Positions 23,134 through 33,213 of a stretch of 64,000 bases of DNA are shown here, one piece after another. The stretch lies in assembly GCA_021432605.1 (NCBI GenBank), contig MU271151.1, positions 372,001 to 436,000 on the forward strand, in the 5' to 3' direction. The notes under the pieces are model-generated. The model saw nothing but the letters and a program-made list of their open reading frames with translations. It was not told the DNA's origin and did no database searches. A program made the translations under genes and the position numbers. Numbering within the stretch: position 1 is the first letter of the stretch; each line of letters begins with the position of its first letter. Source of the stretch: Coniochaeta sp. PMI_546 (Eukaryota; Ascomycota; Sordariomycetes; Coniochaetales; Coniochaetaceae).

Positions 23134-23877
23134 ATGTACAACCGCTACCGCTACTACCCCAACCCGACTATACCACCAGGGTTTATATCCCTCCCATCTA
23201 ACAGCAATATCCACGGCACGATCAACATCGACGACAACCGTTTCTGGCCATACGGTTGGCCGAACCCTTCCGTCCTCCATCCAAACCCACGTCCTCGCTT
23301 CGGCTTGCAACCGGCCCCGTGCCCGGGGCGTAATATACACTGTCAAGGGACTTGCGGTCACTGCGGACATGTCGGCTGCGGTGGTGAGGGCGCCTTTACC
23401 CTAACTCTCATGAAGCATTCGACTACTTATCACTATCTCTAACTTATACCAGCCACCTTGTCGTGCATCTGCGATCTCCTTCGTCTATACTGCTCAAGCC
23501 ATAATCAGGGGCACGAGAACGGGTGTCCCCAGCAGAGATGTACTCGACAAGGCTGTGTCCATCACGGCTGCGCTAATCACGCATGCAGCTGCAGAAACGA
23601 CAACCACCATACGTGCGGTCACGGCAACGGTCGACTACAGCAGTCACCACTGATTGTGGAACCGCACTGTTGCCGATGCACCGAAAGGCGAGAGGCGGCC
23701 TCTTACCCGAGACGTGATATCCGAGACCGAGATCGATACCGAGATTGGGACCGCGGAGAGAGGATAAGAGGGGAATATGTTAGGGATCGATTTAGACCAG
23801 ATTCACCACAGCCTCCGTACCATCACCATGGTCCCGGGCCGTGGCAGGACGATAGGTGGCGTTGGGTACCGGAGTAG
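23134..23877 (+). CDS. Cys/His-rich orphan protein, 224 aa
   Basis: Two exons, 23134-23383 and 23453-23877, with a 69-nt intron that has a GTGAGG donor and a CTAAC branch site near the acceptor. The N-terminal third is rich in Tyr, Asn and Pro (MYNRYRYYPNPTIPPGF). The centre contains dense Cys and His in CxxxCGHCGHVGCGG- and CxxQGCVHHGCANHACSC-type patterns that look able to bind metal but do not match a zinc-finger class I know. The C-terminus is a strongly charged Arg/Asp stretch (RDIRDRDRYRDWDRGER) followed by a His/Pro-rich tail. No signal peptide. I do not recognise a family. The biased yet ordered composition and clean splice join argue that it is a real gene. Confidence 0.6.
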
Positions 23878-24195
23878 GTGAGCTGCGATCCAAGGGCTAT
23901 GGGAAAGGGTGGTCCATACCTTCAGGAACACGAGGATTGGATGATAGGCACAATAGCAAAGAGAAACATAGTCAAGACTTTTTGAATGTAACACGCACGC
24001 TCTCCAGCTTCGCTCAAAATGTCCATTAAATCAGCCAGGAATCGTCTATTTACTTTAACCTTTTGCCCCCAGCCAGCTCAAGGGAGGCAAACTACAGTTA
24101 CAAATACATATAAGGGGGATCAACATCTTCGCTTCCGCCGGGCTCCTCTCGCTCCTAAAAGCAACACTTTGGAACTCCTTGAAACCCCAAACCAC
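23878..24195. other. Short convergent intergenic region
   Basis: About 320 bp between the 3' ends of the Cys/His-rich gene and the dihydrolipoamide dehydrogenase gene; presumably two 3' UTRs. Nothing else seen. Confidence 0.5.
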
Positions 24196-25961
24196 TTACA
24201 TGTGGATAGGCTTCGAGTAAGTCGCCATGGCCGCCTCCTTGAACGCCTCCGCCAACGTCGGGTGCGCATGGCACGTGCGCGCGATGTCCTCGCTCGACGC
24301 ACCGTACTCGAGCGCAAGGGTACCCTCCGCAATCATCTCGCCGGCGTTGGGGCCGATGATGTGGACGCCCAGCAACCGGTCCGTCTCGGGGTCGGCCAAC
24401 ATCTTGACCATGCCGTCGGTGTCCAGGTTGGTCTTGGCGCGGGAGTTGGCGCTGAAGGGGAAGGTGCCGACGCGGTACTGGACGCCCGCCTTCTTGAGGT
24501 CCTGCTCCGACTGGCCAACCCACGCGACCTCGGGGAAGGTGTACATGACGCTCGGGATGCAGCCGTAGTTGACGTGACCGTAGCCCTTCTTGATGTACTC
24601 GACGACGGCCACGGCCTCCTCCTCAGCCTTGTGGGCCAGCATGGGGCCGAAGGTGACGTCTCCGATGCAGCGGATGTGCGGGATCTTGGTGCGGTATTCC
24701 TGGTCGATGATGACGCGGCCACGGTCGTCGAGCTCAACACCGACCTTCTCGAGGCCGAGGCCGCTGGTGAAGGGGCGCCGGCCGATGGCAACGAGTACGA
24801 CATCAGATTCAATCTATGGGGAGAAGGAAATTAGTACGCTTTCACATAGTAGGGCATCTTGGGAACGTGGCAACTCACTGTCTCCTCCTTGCCGCCCTTG
24901 GCGCTGTCAATGTTAAGCTTGACCTTGTCTCCAGATGTGTCACCGCTGACGACCTTGGTCTGCGTCTTGAAGACGAGACCCTGCTTCTTCAGGATCTTCT
25001 GTGTAGCCTTCGCAATCTCGGCGTCCATACCGGGACCACCAATGGCGTCCAGGTACTCAACAACCGTTACCTTGGAACCCAACCGCGACCACACAGACGC
25101 CATCTCTAGACCAATGATACCGCCACCAATGACAGTAAGCGTCTCGGGGACCTTCTCGAGCGCAATGGCACCTGTGCTGGACACAACACGCTTCTCGTCG
25201 ATCTCCAGCCCTGGGAAGGGCGTCGCCTCGCTACCGGTGGCAATGATGATGTTCTTGCCCGTAACCGTGGTCTCGCCGCCGTCGTTGAGGTCGACCTTGA
25301 TGGTGTGCTCGTCCTGGAAGGCACCGGTGCCCTTGAGGTACTCGACGCCGTTCTTCTTAAACAGGAACTCGACGCCTTTGGTGAGGCCGGCGACCGATGT
25401 GTCCTTGGCCTTCATCAGCTGGCCGAGGTTGAGCTTGACGTCGCCGACCTCGATACCTCGTTGCTTGGTGTCGTGCAGGATCTGGTGGTAGAGATGGGAG
25501 TTGTTGAGCAGGGATTTGGAGGGGATGCAGCCGACGTTGAGACAGGTGCCGCCGAGGGTTCCGCGCTTTTCGATACATGTGACCTGGAGACACAAACGTG
25601 TCAATTGCTGTTGTGTATGTCGGGAGAAGAGAGTTGCATACCTTCAAGCCCTCCTGGGCTCCCTTGATGGCAGCGACATAGCCGGCGACACCTCCACCGA
25701 CGATGACGAGGTCTTTTTGCTCTGTAGCGTTGTTAGGGCCAACTCCTATGTTGCCGCCCATTCAGACCGTGTTGACTCACCAGCTTCAGTCGCGTATGTC
25801 CGCCTTGATGGTAGTGCGCCAATGAGTGTTGGCATACTGGTCCACAGTCAGCGAAGGAGCTATTTCTCGCCGGGCCGGACCTAAGGGGAGGAGAAAGCTC
25901 ACGTAGATTTTTGGAAGCACGACCGGACCGCAGAGCGGCCTATTAATCTGGAAGACAGCAT
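24196..25961 (-). CDS. LPD1: Dihydrolipoamide dehydrogenase, mitochondrial E3 subunit
   Basis: Five exons (25903-25961, 25781-25836, 25642-25721, 24879-25583, 24196-24813) give 505 residues. E3 reoxidises dihydrolipoamide with NAD+ in the pyruvate, 2-oxoglutarate and branched-chain dehydrogenase complexes and the glycine cleavage system. The N-terminus [20 protein letters not shown] is a typical mitochondrial presequence, ending near RRTYATEA. Next come the FAD-binding [20 protein letters not shown], the redox-active disulfide in [13 protein letters not shown], the NAD-binding [20 protein letters not shown], and the C-terminal [10 protein letters not shown] with the catalytic His-Glu pair contributed across the dimer. 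The short third exon, flanked by two introns with CTAAC branch signals, is needed to recover the FAD motif. Length matches the family. Confidence 0.97.
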
Positions 25962-26471
25962 CTTGGTGTGTAGAGGACGGTGAGACTAGAAGCGAAAGAG
26001 AAAACGGCGCGGCGTGTGTCGTCGTGATAGGGAGTATAGGGTCCAGAGCTGTTCTGTTGGGAGGGAAGCTCAATCTGGGATCCAAGTTCTGTCTCGAAAA
26101 AAGTTCCGAGCTTCTTCCGTTGGGTTCGGGTCGCTGGGATGAAGTCAGTGCATCAATAATGCGCGTGACGGCCTAATTTATAAGGCGCACCAATTGAGCC
26201 GGCAACCCCATGTCCGTGTAATCCCGGCCCAAGGCGAGTATAACCGCCACCGCAACAACACCCATACAACACCTCATGACCGAGCAAATTCGCCCGAAAA
26301 GAAGCACCTCGAAGAATGTGATCGACTCTGCTGCCAACCGGTATGATTCCGGACTCTCGTAGATTATATAATCTGTGATGCGAACAAGGGGCTTGGAGCG
26401 GCCAAAATTGGTGATTAGCTGGCAGAGGGTATCTTCCGTGTCTCTGTGTCAAGGTCTATCATGTGGGCTGT
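25962..26471. promoter_or_regulatory. Upstream region of LPD1
   Basis: About 510 bp between the stop codon of SGD1 and the start of LPD1, both on the minus strand. It must hold the SGD1 3' UTR and the LPD1 promoter. I found no distinct regulatory motif that I would name. Confidence 0.4.
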
Positions 26472-29366
26472 CTACAGATCATCCTCGTCCTCATCTTCGT
26501 CGTCCTCCTCAGCAGGTGCCTGTACGGATGCCTCAGCGACTCCCTGGACCCTAGCAACTTCCAGAGCCTCCACGGCAATGGCACAGGCCTTCTTCAATTT
26601 CTTCCCCTCCTCTCTTCCACCCGCCAGGTCCGACTTTCGGACGACCTTCTTGATAAACCACAGCATACCTCTGGACAGCTCAGGGGCATCGGCCACACTC
26701 CTCATAACCCTCTCAATCACCGCCTTACTCGTATCGACACCATCCTTGCCCTGTTTATAGGCCTCCATGAAAGCAGTGATAACCAGTACCTCCACAAATG
26801 CCTTAGTCTTAGCCAGTAAGTATGGCAGGTTGAGACATTTGAGTACTGCTAACCCAAGCGCCCCGTCGGCAATAAGCGCGCCATACATCTTGGCGACATT
26901 GACCAACCGCCGCATATCCACCTTGTCGTCCTCATCCTCTTCCTCCTCGGCGTCATCACCAAAGATAGACTCGCCTAGACGCCGAAACAGCTTCCACATC
27001 GCATCCTGGAACGACCACCGTATCTTGCGATCGGTACATATCCGCTTCGCGATGAGCGTATAGTAGGGGTTGTACTGCGCCTCGGCACCGGCGCACTGGA
27101 TGAGGACGTTGGGTATCTCCCTCTGCCGGTCCTTGTTCAGTCGTAGCTTCAGAAGCCGCACGTAGGCGTCTTCGTAGTCTGTGGCCGATAGTACGGCAAC
27201 GAAGATGGACCGCCGCACATCCGTGTTCATCTGCTGCTCGCGAGCAAGCTCGGCTAGGTCAGGCACGCCGCCGTCCTCTCCGTCCAGGTCCATGTCCTCG
27301 TCGCTGCCATCGTCTTTTGCTTTCTTGTCGCTCTCCTTGCTGGTCTCTTGTTCCTGCTCGTTTGATCGCCCTGCCCAGCTGGCTCCAACAAGCCACCACT
27401 TGCCCCTCTTGTCAGAATCTCTGATATCCTTCAGGCCGATTCGTAGGGGCTCCGTAGCCTTGAGCTTCCTCGAGTTGAGTGAACCAAGCAGCTTCTTCAT
27501 GCGCGTGCCGTGCTCTGATAGAACCGCCGAGGCGCTGACGCCCGTTCTCATCTTGTTGTTCTTTAGGTCGTTGATCGTCTCGATCATAAACTTGGTTCGT
27601 ACTGAAAGATTAGCCTCGCCAATTTTGGCCACCGCTGGCCGTATGATGGTGACAATGTCCTTCAGCGCCAACGGGTCGTCTTGTCGTAGTGACGGACCGG
27701 CCAAGCGGATGATCCGGAGAAGCAGCTCGGCGTTGAGCTCTGTGAGGTCGCTGAGCAGAAAACGGATATAGTCGAAGATCAAGTTGCAGCCTATTAGCTG
27801 GAAGTTGTACATCTCGGCCATAAGCGTGATCAAGTTCGATGTCTGCTTCGCACCCTCTGTTGGGGCAGCAAGACAGCGTTTGTAGTACTGGTCGAAGCGC
27901 TCGACAGTCTCCTGTATAAGTTGAGCGCCGAAGTCCATACCCATGACTCTGTAGAGTGCTGTAGCAAAGCCCGCTGAAAGGATTAATAGCGTATCTGGAA
28001 GACTGGCGGGGTCACAGACTTGGACGAGGATGAGATCTACCAGTATTGTTGTGACGTGCTGCCGAGGTTGCTCGCGATACACCTTCTCAATATCGCCAAC
28101 GATTCCGACCATGTTTGAGTCCGTGATACGATTGACAAGACCTTGAAGTTGTCTCCTTATTCGCTGCGTCAACTCGGCATCTGAGCCGATCTCTTGCCTT
28201 CGGGAAGGTGGAATGTATTTCGCAACCGGTGGTCCCGTTGTAGGTGCAACATATGGGTTCTCGCGAATGCGTGGGGCGGGTGCTCTTGAGTCTGCCTCGT
28301 CGGAGTCGAAGCCGGAGAACTCGTCGTCTTCGTCGTTGTCCTCGCCTCCGTCATCAGAGCCGTCTTCCAACGCCTCGTCACTGAAATCCTCCATATACTC
28401 ATCCTCATCCTCGTCATCTTTGCTGTCGCCATCAAGGCCATCCAAAAGCGAGTCGTGGTCGTCTTCGTCATCTTCGTCGTCCTCGAAAGCTGACGAGCCC
28501 ACGTCATCATCTTCCTCCAACTCCTCTGCCTTTATTATCCTCATCGGCTTCTGGCCGCCACGGCCGTGCGCTTCTCCTGATTTCCCGTCAGCGACCTGGG
28601 TAGCCGCAGCACTGGCCTTCCTCCTCTTTTGGGCAAGCCACTCATCCGCCTCCGCCTTCCGTTTTCTTTTCAGCTGTGTCGCTTCGTCTGCACGACCATC
28701 TTCCAGAACTTCAAGAATCTCTCCTAGTCCTTCTTCGTAGAACGATTTCGGTAACGACTTTCGCCCCTTTAGCCCAAGTTTCCGCTCGAGCTCCGCAATC
28801 TCTGCGTCGTCTTCCGCAAGCTTGTCGCGGACGGCCTTTGGTATCATGGGTTCTTCCTTTCTGGGAATTTGTTCCTCCTCTTCCTCGTCAGAGTCTTCTT
28901 CCCCCAAAGAAAGACCGCCGTCGTCGCCGTCGTCGTCCTCGAAGGCTGACGATCCAACGTCGTCGTCGTCGTCCAGATCCTCGGCCTTTACAATCCTCAT
29001 CGGCTTCTGACCAACCTTTGAGCCGTGGTAGCCACCTCTGCCACTTTGATCGGCCTTCGTAGCGGTGCCTGGCCGTGCTCTACTTTGTGGTCGGGTGTGC
29101 TTGGGAGGGGCGGCATGTTGATGAGATTTCTTTTGCGATCTCTCAGCCTTTCGACGTTCTTTTCTTGTTAAGGCTCTACTTCTGCCTCCCCTTCCTCCTC
29201 TGCTGGAGCTAGACGAGGTCGGTCCTGTGTGCGACAAACAGCCAGTTAGCTAAAGTCGCTATAGTCGTCCTCATCAAGGTCAAGACTTACCGTCTATACC
29301 GAGCTGTTTGAGAAGGTGACTGGGCAAAGAGGGGCCCTTTTTCTCGTCCCTGCCTCGAGGAGCCAT
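26472..29366 (-). CDS. SGD1: SGD1/NOM1 nucleolar protein with MIF4G and MA3 domains
   Basis: Two exons, 29291-29366 and 26472-29224, give 942 residues; the first encodes MAPRGRDEKKGPSLPSHLLK. The N-terminal ~380 residues are basic then strongly acidic, with a duplicated block (GQKPMRI(V/I)KAE followed by acidic residues and DVGSSAFEDD) at about residues 97-123 and 249-275. A MIF4G domain spans about residues 380-590 (starts near IRRQLQGLVNRITDSNMVGI). An MA3 domain lies around residues 690-810 (DVRRSIFVAVLSATDYEDAY). The yeast orthologue is an essential nucleolar protein needed for 18S rRNA maturation and 40S synthesis and was isolated as a suppressor of a glycerol defect; human NOM1 also targets PP1 to nucleoli. 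The gene shares a 341-bp divergent promoter with SRP14. Large acidic stretches end in a short DEDEDEDDL tail. Confidence 0.95.
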
Positions 29367-29707
29367 TGTTGGAGATCGACTTGGTGGCTCTTGAGTTGTG
29401 ATATCCCGCGCAAAGGATGAGTGCCGTGCCGAAGAGCAATGTCTAGAGCAGCGCCCAAAAATTCCTGGACTTGGAGATGCACTCAAGGAACTTTTTTATG
29501 CGGGGGTGGGGCCGGCCATAGAGGTTCACTTAAGGCCCCTGTATCATCTGCAGCGTCAAAAGAACACCAAAGAAATGGTGTCCGTGCTGCAAAACTGCCC
29601 CCACAGTGCTAAGAACAACGTCAGTTGAACTGCGGGGCACCAACTTGGTGGTCTTGCTTGCATTCGCGACCTCGTCAGTCTATCGTCGAACGGAGCCAGC
29701 CTCAGCC
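29367..29707. promoter_or_regulatory. Shared divergent promoter of SGD1 and SRP14
   Basis: Only 341 bp separate the start codons of SGD1 (leftward) and SRP14 (rightward), so both promoters must lie here and may be co-regulated. No individual site was assigned. Confidence 0.6.
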
Positions 29708-30256
29708 ATGGCAGTTCTCACCCAAGATGAGGTAAGTACAGGCCTTGACGACCGTCAGACAATCAAGGCAACCAAGAGCGCTGGCTAACCAGATTCCCTG
29801 TCGTGTAGTTTTTCGCAAAACTCACTGAGCTCTTCCGCTCCCACGAAGGCAAGGACCATGGCGAAGTCTTTCTGACCCAGAAGAGATGTCTGTAACCCTG
29901 ATTCTTGGGCTTTAGATTGAGTTGTTGTTCGCAAAACTAACGTCTGCATAGTCGCGGGCGACAAGGCCGCCTCTCCCTCACTACTAGCCGCGACCGATGC
30001 CGAACCTCTTCAACCTGCCCCAATACTGATTCGCGCAACGGACGGTCAGAGCAAAGAAGACCGTGCCACGAAAGTCAAGATCAGCACTCTCGTCCAACCG
30101 GATGATCTAGATACCTTCTACATACGCTACGCAGAGATATGCCGAAGTGGCATGTCGACGCTGAAGCCGAGAGACAGGACGAAGAGGAAGAAGAACAAGA
30201 AGAAGAAGGTCGGTGGTGGTGGTGCTGGACAGACCAGTATGCGGGCTGTTGAGTGA
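29708..30256 (+). CDS. SRP14: Signal recognition particle subunit SRP14
   Basis: Three exons (29708-29731, 29809-29887, 29952-30256) give 135 residues. Exon 1 encodes only MAVLTQDE. Recognisable family segments are FFAKLTELFRSHEGKDHGEV and FLTQKR, then APILIRATDGQSKEDRATKV with KISTLVQPDDLDTFYIRYAE, followed by a C-terminal Lys/Arg-rich tail (RTKRKKNKKKK) and a Gly-rich end. SRP14 is part of the Alu-domain heterodimer of the signal recognition particle, which retards translation elongation during co-translational targeting to the ER. The second intron uses a GTCTGT donor; the alternative nearby GTAACC breaks the frame. Confidence 0.92.
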
Positions 30257-30757
30257 TTTGCTGGAGCTATGGAATCTGGTGCGGCACTCCCAGGTGTATT
30301 TGGTGGATGATACCCATATACCACCCATTTCTGCGAACGAAGCCCTTTTTGCAAAGTGGCGCGTGGAGGAAGTGCTGGCAGCAATACAGGACTCTAACTC
30401 ATAGTTCGCAACACCAGTCTGCCACGTGAGCGGGTTGGATCATGCGATATAACTTGGTCGAGTATCAGAGTTATTACCTGTGGAGTGAACTCATGGTTGT
30501 GAGGAGAGCCGGCCGGTCACAGGATCTCGTGGAGATTGTGCAAAGGTCGCCGGTTTCGACTGCTACATGAGTCTTTTGGGCGAGATGGCCGCCGTTCCTG
30601 TCTTATATGCCATACGAGGACGTGCTTTGGTCAATAGGAAATAAAATGCATTCCTGCCTACCCTCTCTCTGGCCCATCGGTCTGCTTTCACATCTACGTA
30701 TCCCACTCTACCCTCCTCCTTCTCGCTCGGTCCAATCCATCTCCATTAACACCAATT
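30257..30757. other. Convergent intergenic region
   Basis: About 500 bp between the 3' end of SRP14 and the end of the small Cys-rich ORF. Pyrimidine-rich near 30700-30760. Nothing else recognised. Confidence 0.45.
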
Positions 30758-30988
30758 TCATTTCAAGATTACTTCCTCCTCATCCTCCTCCATACTCTCC
30801 AACATCTCCCTCAACTGCCGACACGGCTCGCACTCCTTCTTCTGCGGCCGCCGCGGGTTGCCGACGTGCATACACAGACTGTCCGGGCACCTCGTCGCCG
30901 CGTCTGCTGGGTTGTCACAACTCGACAGCTTCTTGGCTTCCGTCCATCGGGCGCCGCAGACGCATTTGTAAAAGTGGAGTTCGCACAT
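30758..30988 (-). CDS. Small Cys-rich protein, 76 aa, function unknown
   Basis: An uninterrupted ATG-initiated frame encodes 76 residues beginning MCELHFYKCVCGARW. Eight cysteines occur in pairs and triplets (CxC near residue 9-11, then SSC, CPDSLC and CEPC) together with one conserved-looking HVGNP turn, followed by an acidic MEEDEEEVI tail. This is reminiscent of small fungal proteins opening with a MCxxxxxxxxCGC-like pattern, which are common and uncharacterised. There is no signal peptide, so it is not an obvious secreted effector. The short length keeps confidence moderate; it could also be an exon of a longer gene. Confidence 0.5.
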   Translation of the reverse strand: MCELHFYKCVCGARWTEAKKLSSCDNPADAATRCPDSLCMHVGNPRRPQKKECEPCRQLREMLESMEEDEEEVILK

Positions 30989-33213
30989 TTTTCCTGTTCT
31001 CTTGTCCCGGGGGCTTTCCCGTCCCTTCTAGCTGGGCTTTTCTTGGTAGACTTTTTGCTTCTGTAATCCTTCTTCTCTTGCTTCTTGTCGGAGGTGGCGG
31101 TGGCGAGCTTCCCGAGAAGGGGTCGACACTACTTGAGACAGTGCTAGTGTTGGGTCGATAGTGAACCTAGTGTAGACAGGGACGGGTTGTGTCGTTCTCA
31201 CGGTGTCCGGAGACAAAAGTATTCAATGAGGTCAAGGAAATGTTGTCGGCTTGTAATTATAGGGACGGTCGAGGGCAAATGCTCTCTATAGAAGATCAAT
31301 CTGAGTAGCTGAAGACGCCATAGTCATCCCATCAGTCCCTTCCGCTGCAGTTCACAGTCAAATCACATCGTGACATAGATGCTGTGGACTAAAGGAGATG
31401 TTAAGCTATCAACAAACTCTGTCTTTACAAGTGTTTGGCCACTGCAAGAAGGTCAGTTGTGGGAGTCAGTATGTCGACTATCCCGGACAGTGGCTAGATG
31501 GACGTATTTCGCTTCCCGTTGTGTCAGAGGAAGTCTAACACCAAGCAGTTCCTGTCGTACCGAGGACTGTGATCGATCCCTGACGTCTCTCAGAGATGAA
31601 CAGTGCTTGTTGCTTGTGTTGGGCTCCACAAGACGCAAAGGAGAGTAACTTGTTCGGTTATCCGTGACTCTGTTCTGTCTCAGGCTGGGCGGATGGCAGG
31701 GACAGTGACAATCTACAGATACTGCTCTGCAAAGGGTGCCAATGAGAGTTGTCGACCTCCTACCCTGGCACATGCCATGCAGCCCGGCACGCTTCACGAA
31801 TAGCCATCCCTTCCAAAGTCTGCCCGGAGCCACAGCCTGCAGCAACCACCAATGTTAGTGGAACGCTCAAACTCTCACACGCGAGAAGTATACGTTCCGT
31901 GGTCTCCAGCGCCTCCCCCTCCCCCACGCATATCGGGTAGTGTGTTGTTGGTAGCTAGTCATCTCTGAAACAAGGCGGCTAGATAGGGGCGGCTCAGGTA
32001 TCGCAAACTTGCGTTGACTAGCCACAACGGTCCTTCTACCGAGATATCAATCTGCCATCTGTCACTCTAAGTGGAGAAGATTCGTAACGGGTGCAACAGA
32101 GCATAGATGGTTGCGGGTGTGTTTCGATTAAGACAATATCTCGCGCTGTGCGTCCAGCGTTACTTACGAGTCTGCCTCGTCCGCGTCCAAAAGTGATGCT
32201 CATGACACGACATGCTGCAGACCGGCATACCCGTGCCTGTTATCCATTCGTATGACTTGTCAGAAACTCCCTCTTCCGTAGAAACGAACCCTGGGAGCCG
32301 GCTGGAAGATGCATGACAGGGGGTGTGGTCCACCTAGTTGCCCAGTGGCATTTGTCCGTCAAAAGTGCAATCCCGACGTCGTCTGAGTCTGTTCGACCTA
32401 CCCCCACCTGTATACCTACGCGCACACATACACACCACAGCATACCAAGTTGCAGAAGGCAGCCTGGGCTCTGCAGAATCCCTACCCAACCAAGCCCAGC
32501 AGGGCGCGAACCACAGCGACATCAAGGGGGGTCGACCGTGGAAAGTAAGCCGGCACCATCACGCCAATCACTCCAGTACTGCTGATTTCCTACGCGCGCT
32601 TCGCTTCATGCAACTCACTCACCCATCCATGAGTAGCGCAACCGGAGCCAAGACCTGTCCAGCGAGCGCACCCAACCATCCAGAGAAATCAGATGCTATT
32701 CGCGAGTGTACAATCTAGTTCAATGCGCCCATCCGATCCTCCATTTTCTGTACGAGAGCGAGCGACCTAAAGAAGCTTTTCCCAAACCAAAGTCCACCAA
32801 GCCAGAGGACAAAACCAAAGGCACAGCCTATCTCTTTTTCTTCTTCTCTCATTCTGTCCGCACGTAATGTCGAATGGATGGATAGATGTAGGGTCCGATG
32901 CTGATGCCTGGGCAGTCCTGGATTTAACTGCTTCCTTAGTGTCTGTCCTGGAACGGGACAACACGTCTCGTGGTGCAGGCCGGGCTGAGAGACAAGATTA
33001 GGAAATAGTACAAGTAAGGAAAATAAGGCAGTGCAAGTGGGCTGGCGCCCAGGATCCATATTAGAAACTCAGCGCAGATGGGTTCAAAGGCCCATAATCG
33101 TAATAGAAAACCGAATATAACCGAGGATCGAATCCAGGGTCAGGTAACGGGTCGTCAGAGAAATCTTCGATCAACTTTGTTTGGTTGGAGAGACCCCTGG
33201 CAGCTCCTGCTCC
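30989..33213. other. Intergenic region, nothing recognised
   Basis: About 2.2 kb with short ORFs only. Its right end (about 33060-33213) is the 3' UTR of the RRM gene; its left end is upstream of the small Cys-rich ORF. Unspliced non-coding transcription is possible but not visible in sequence. Confidence 0.4.
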
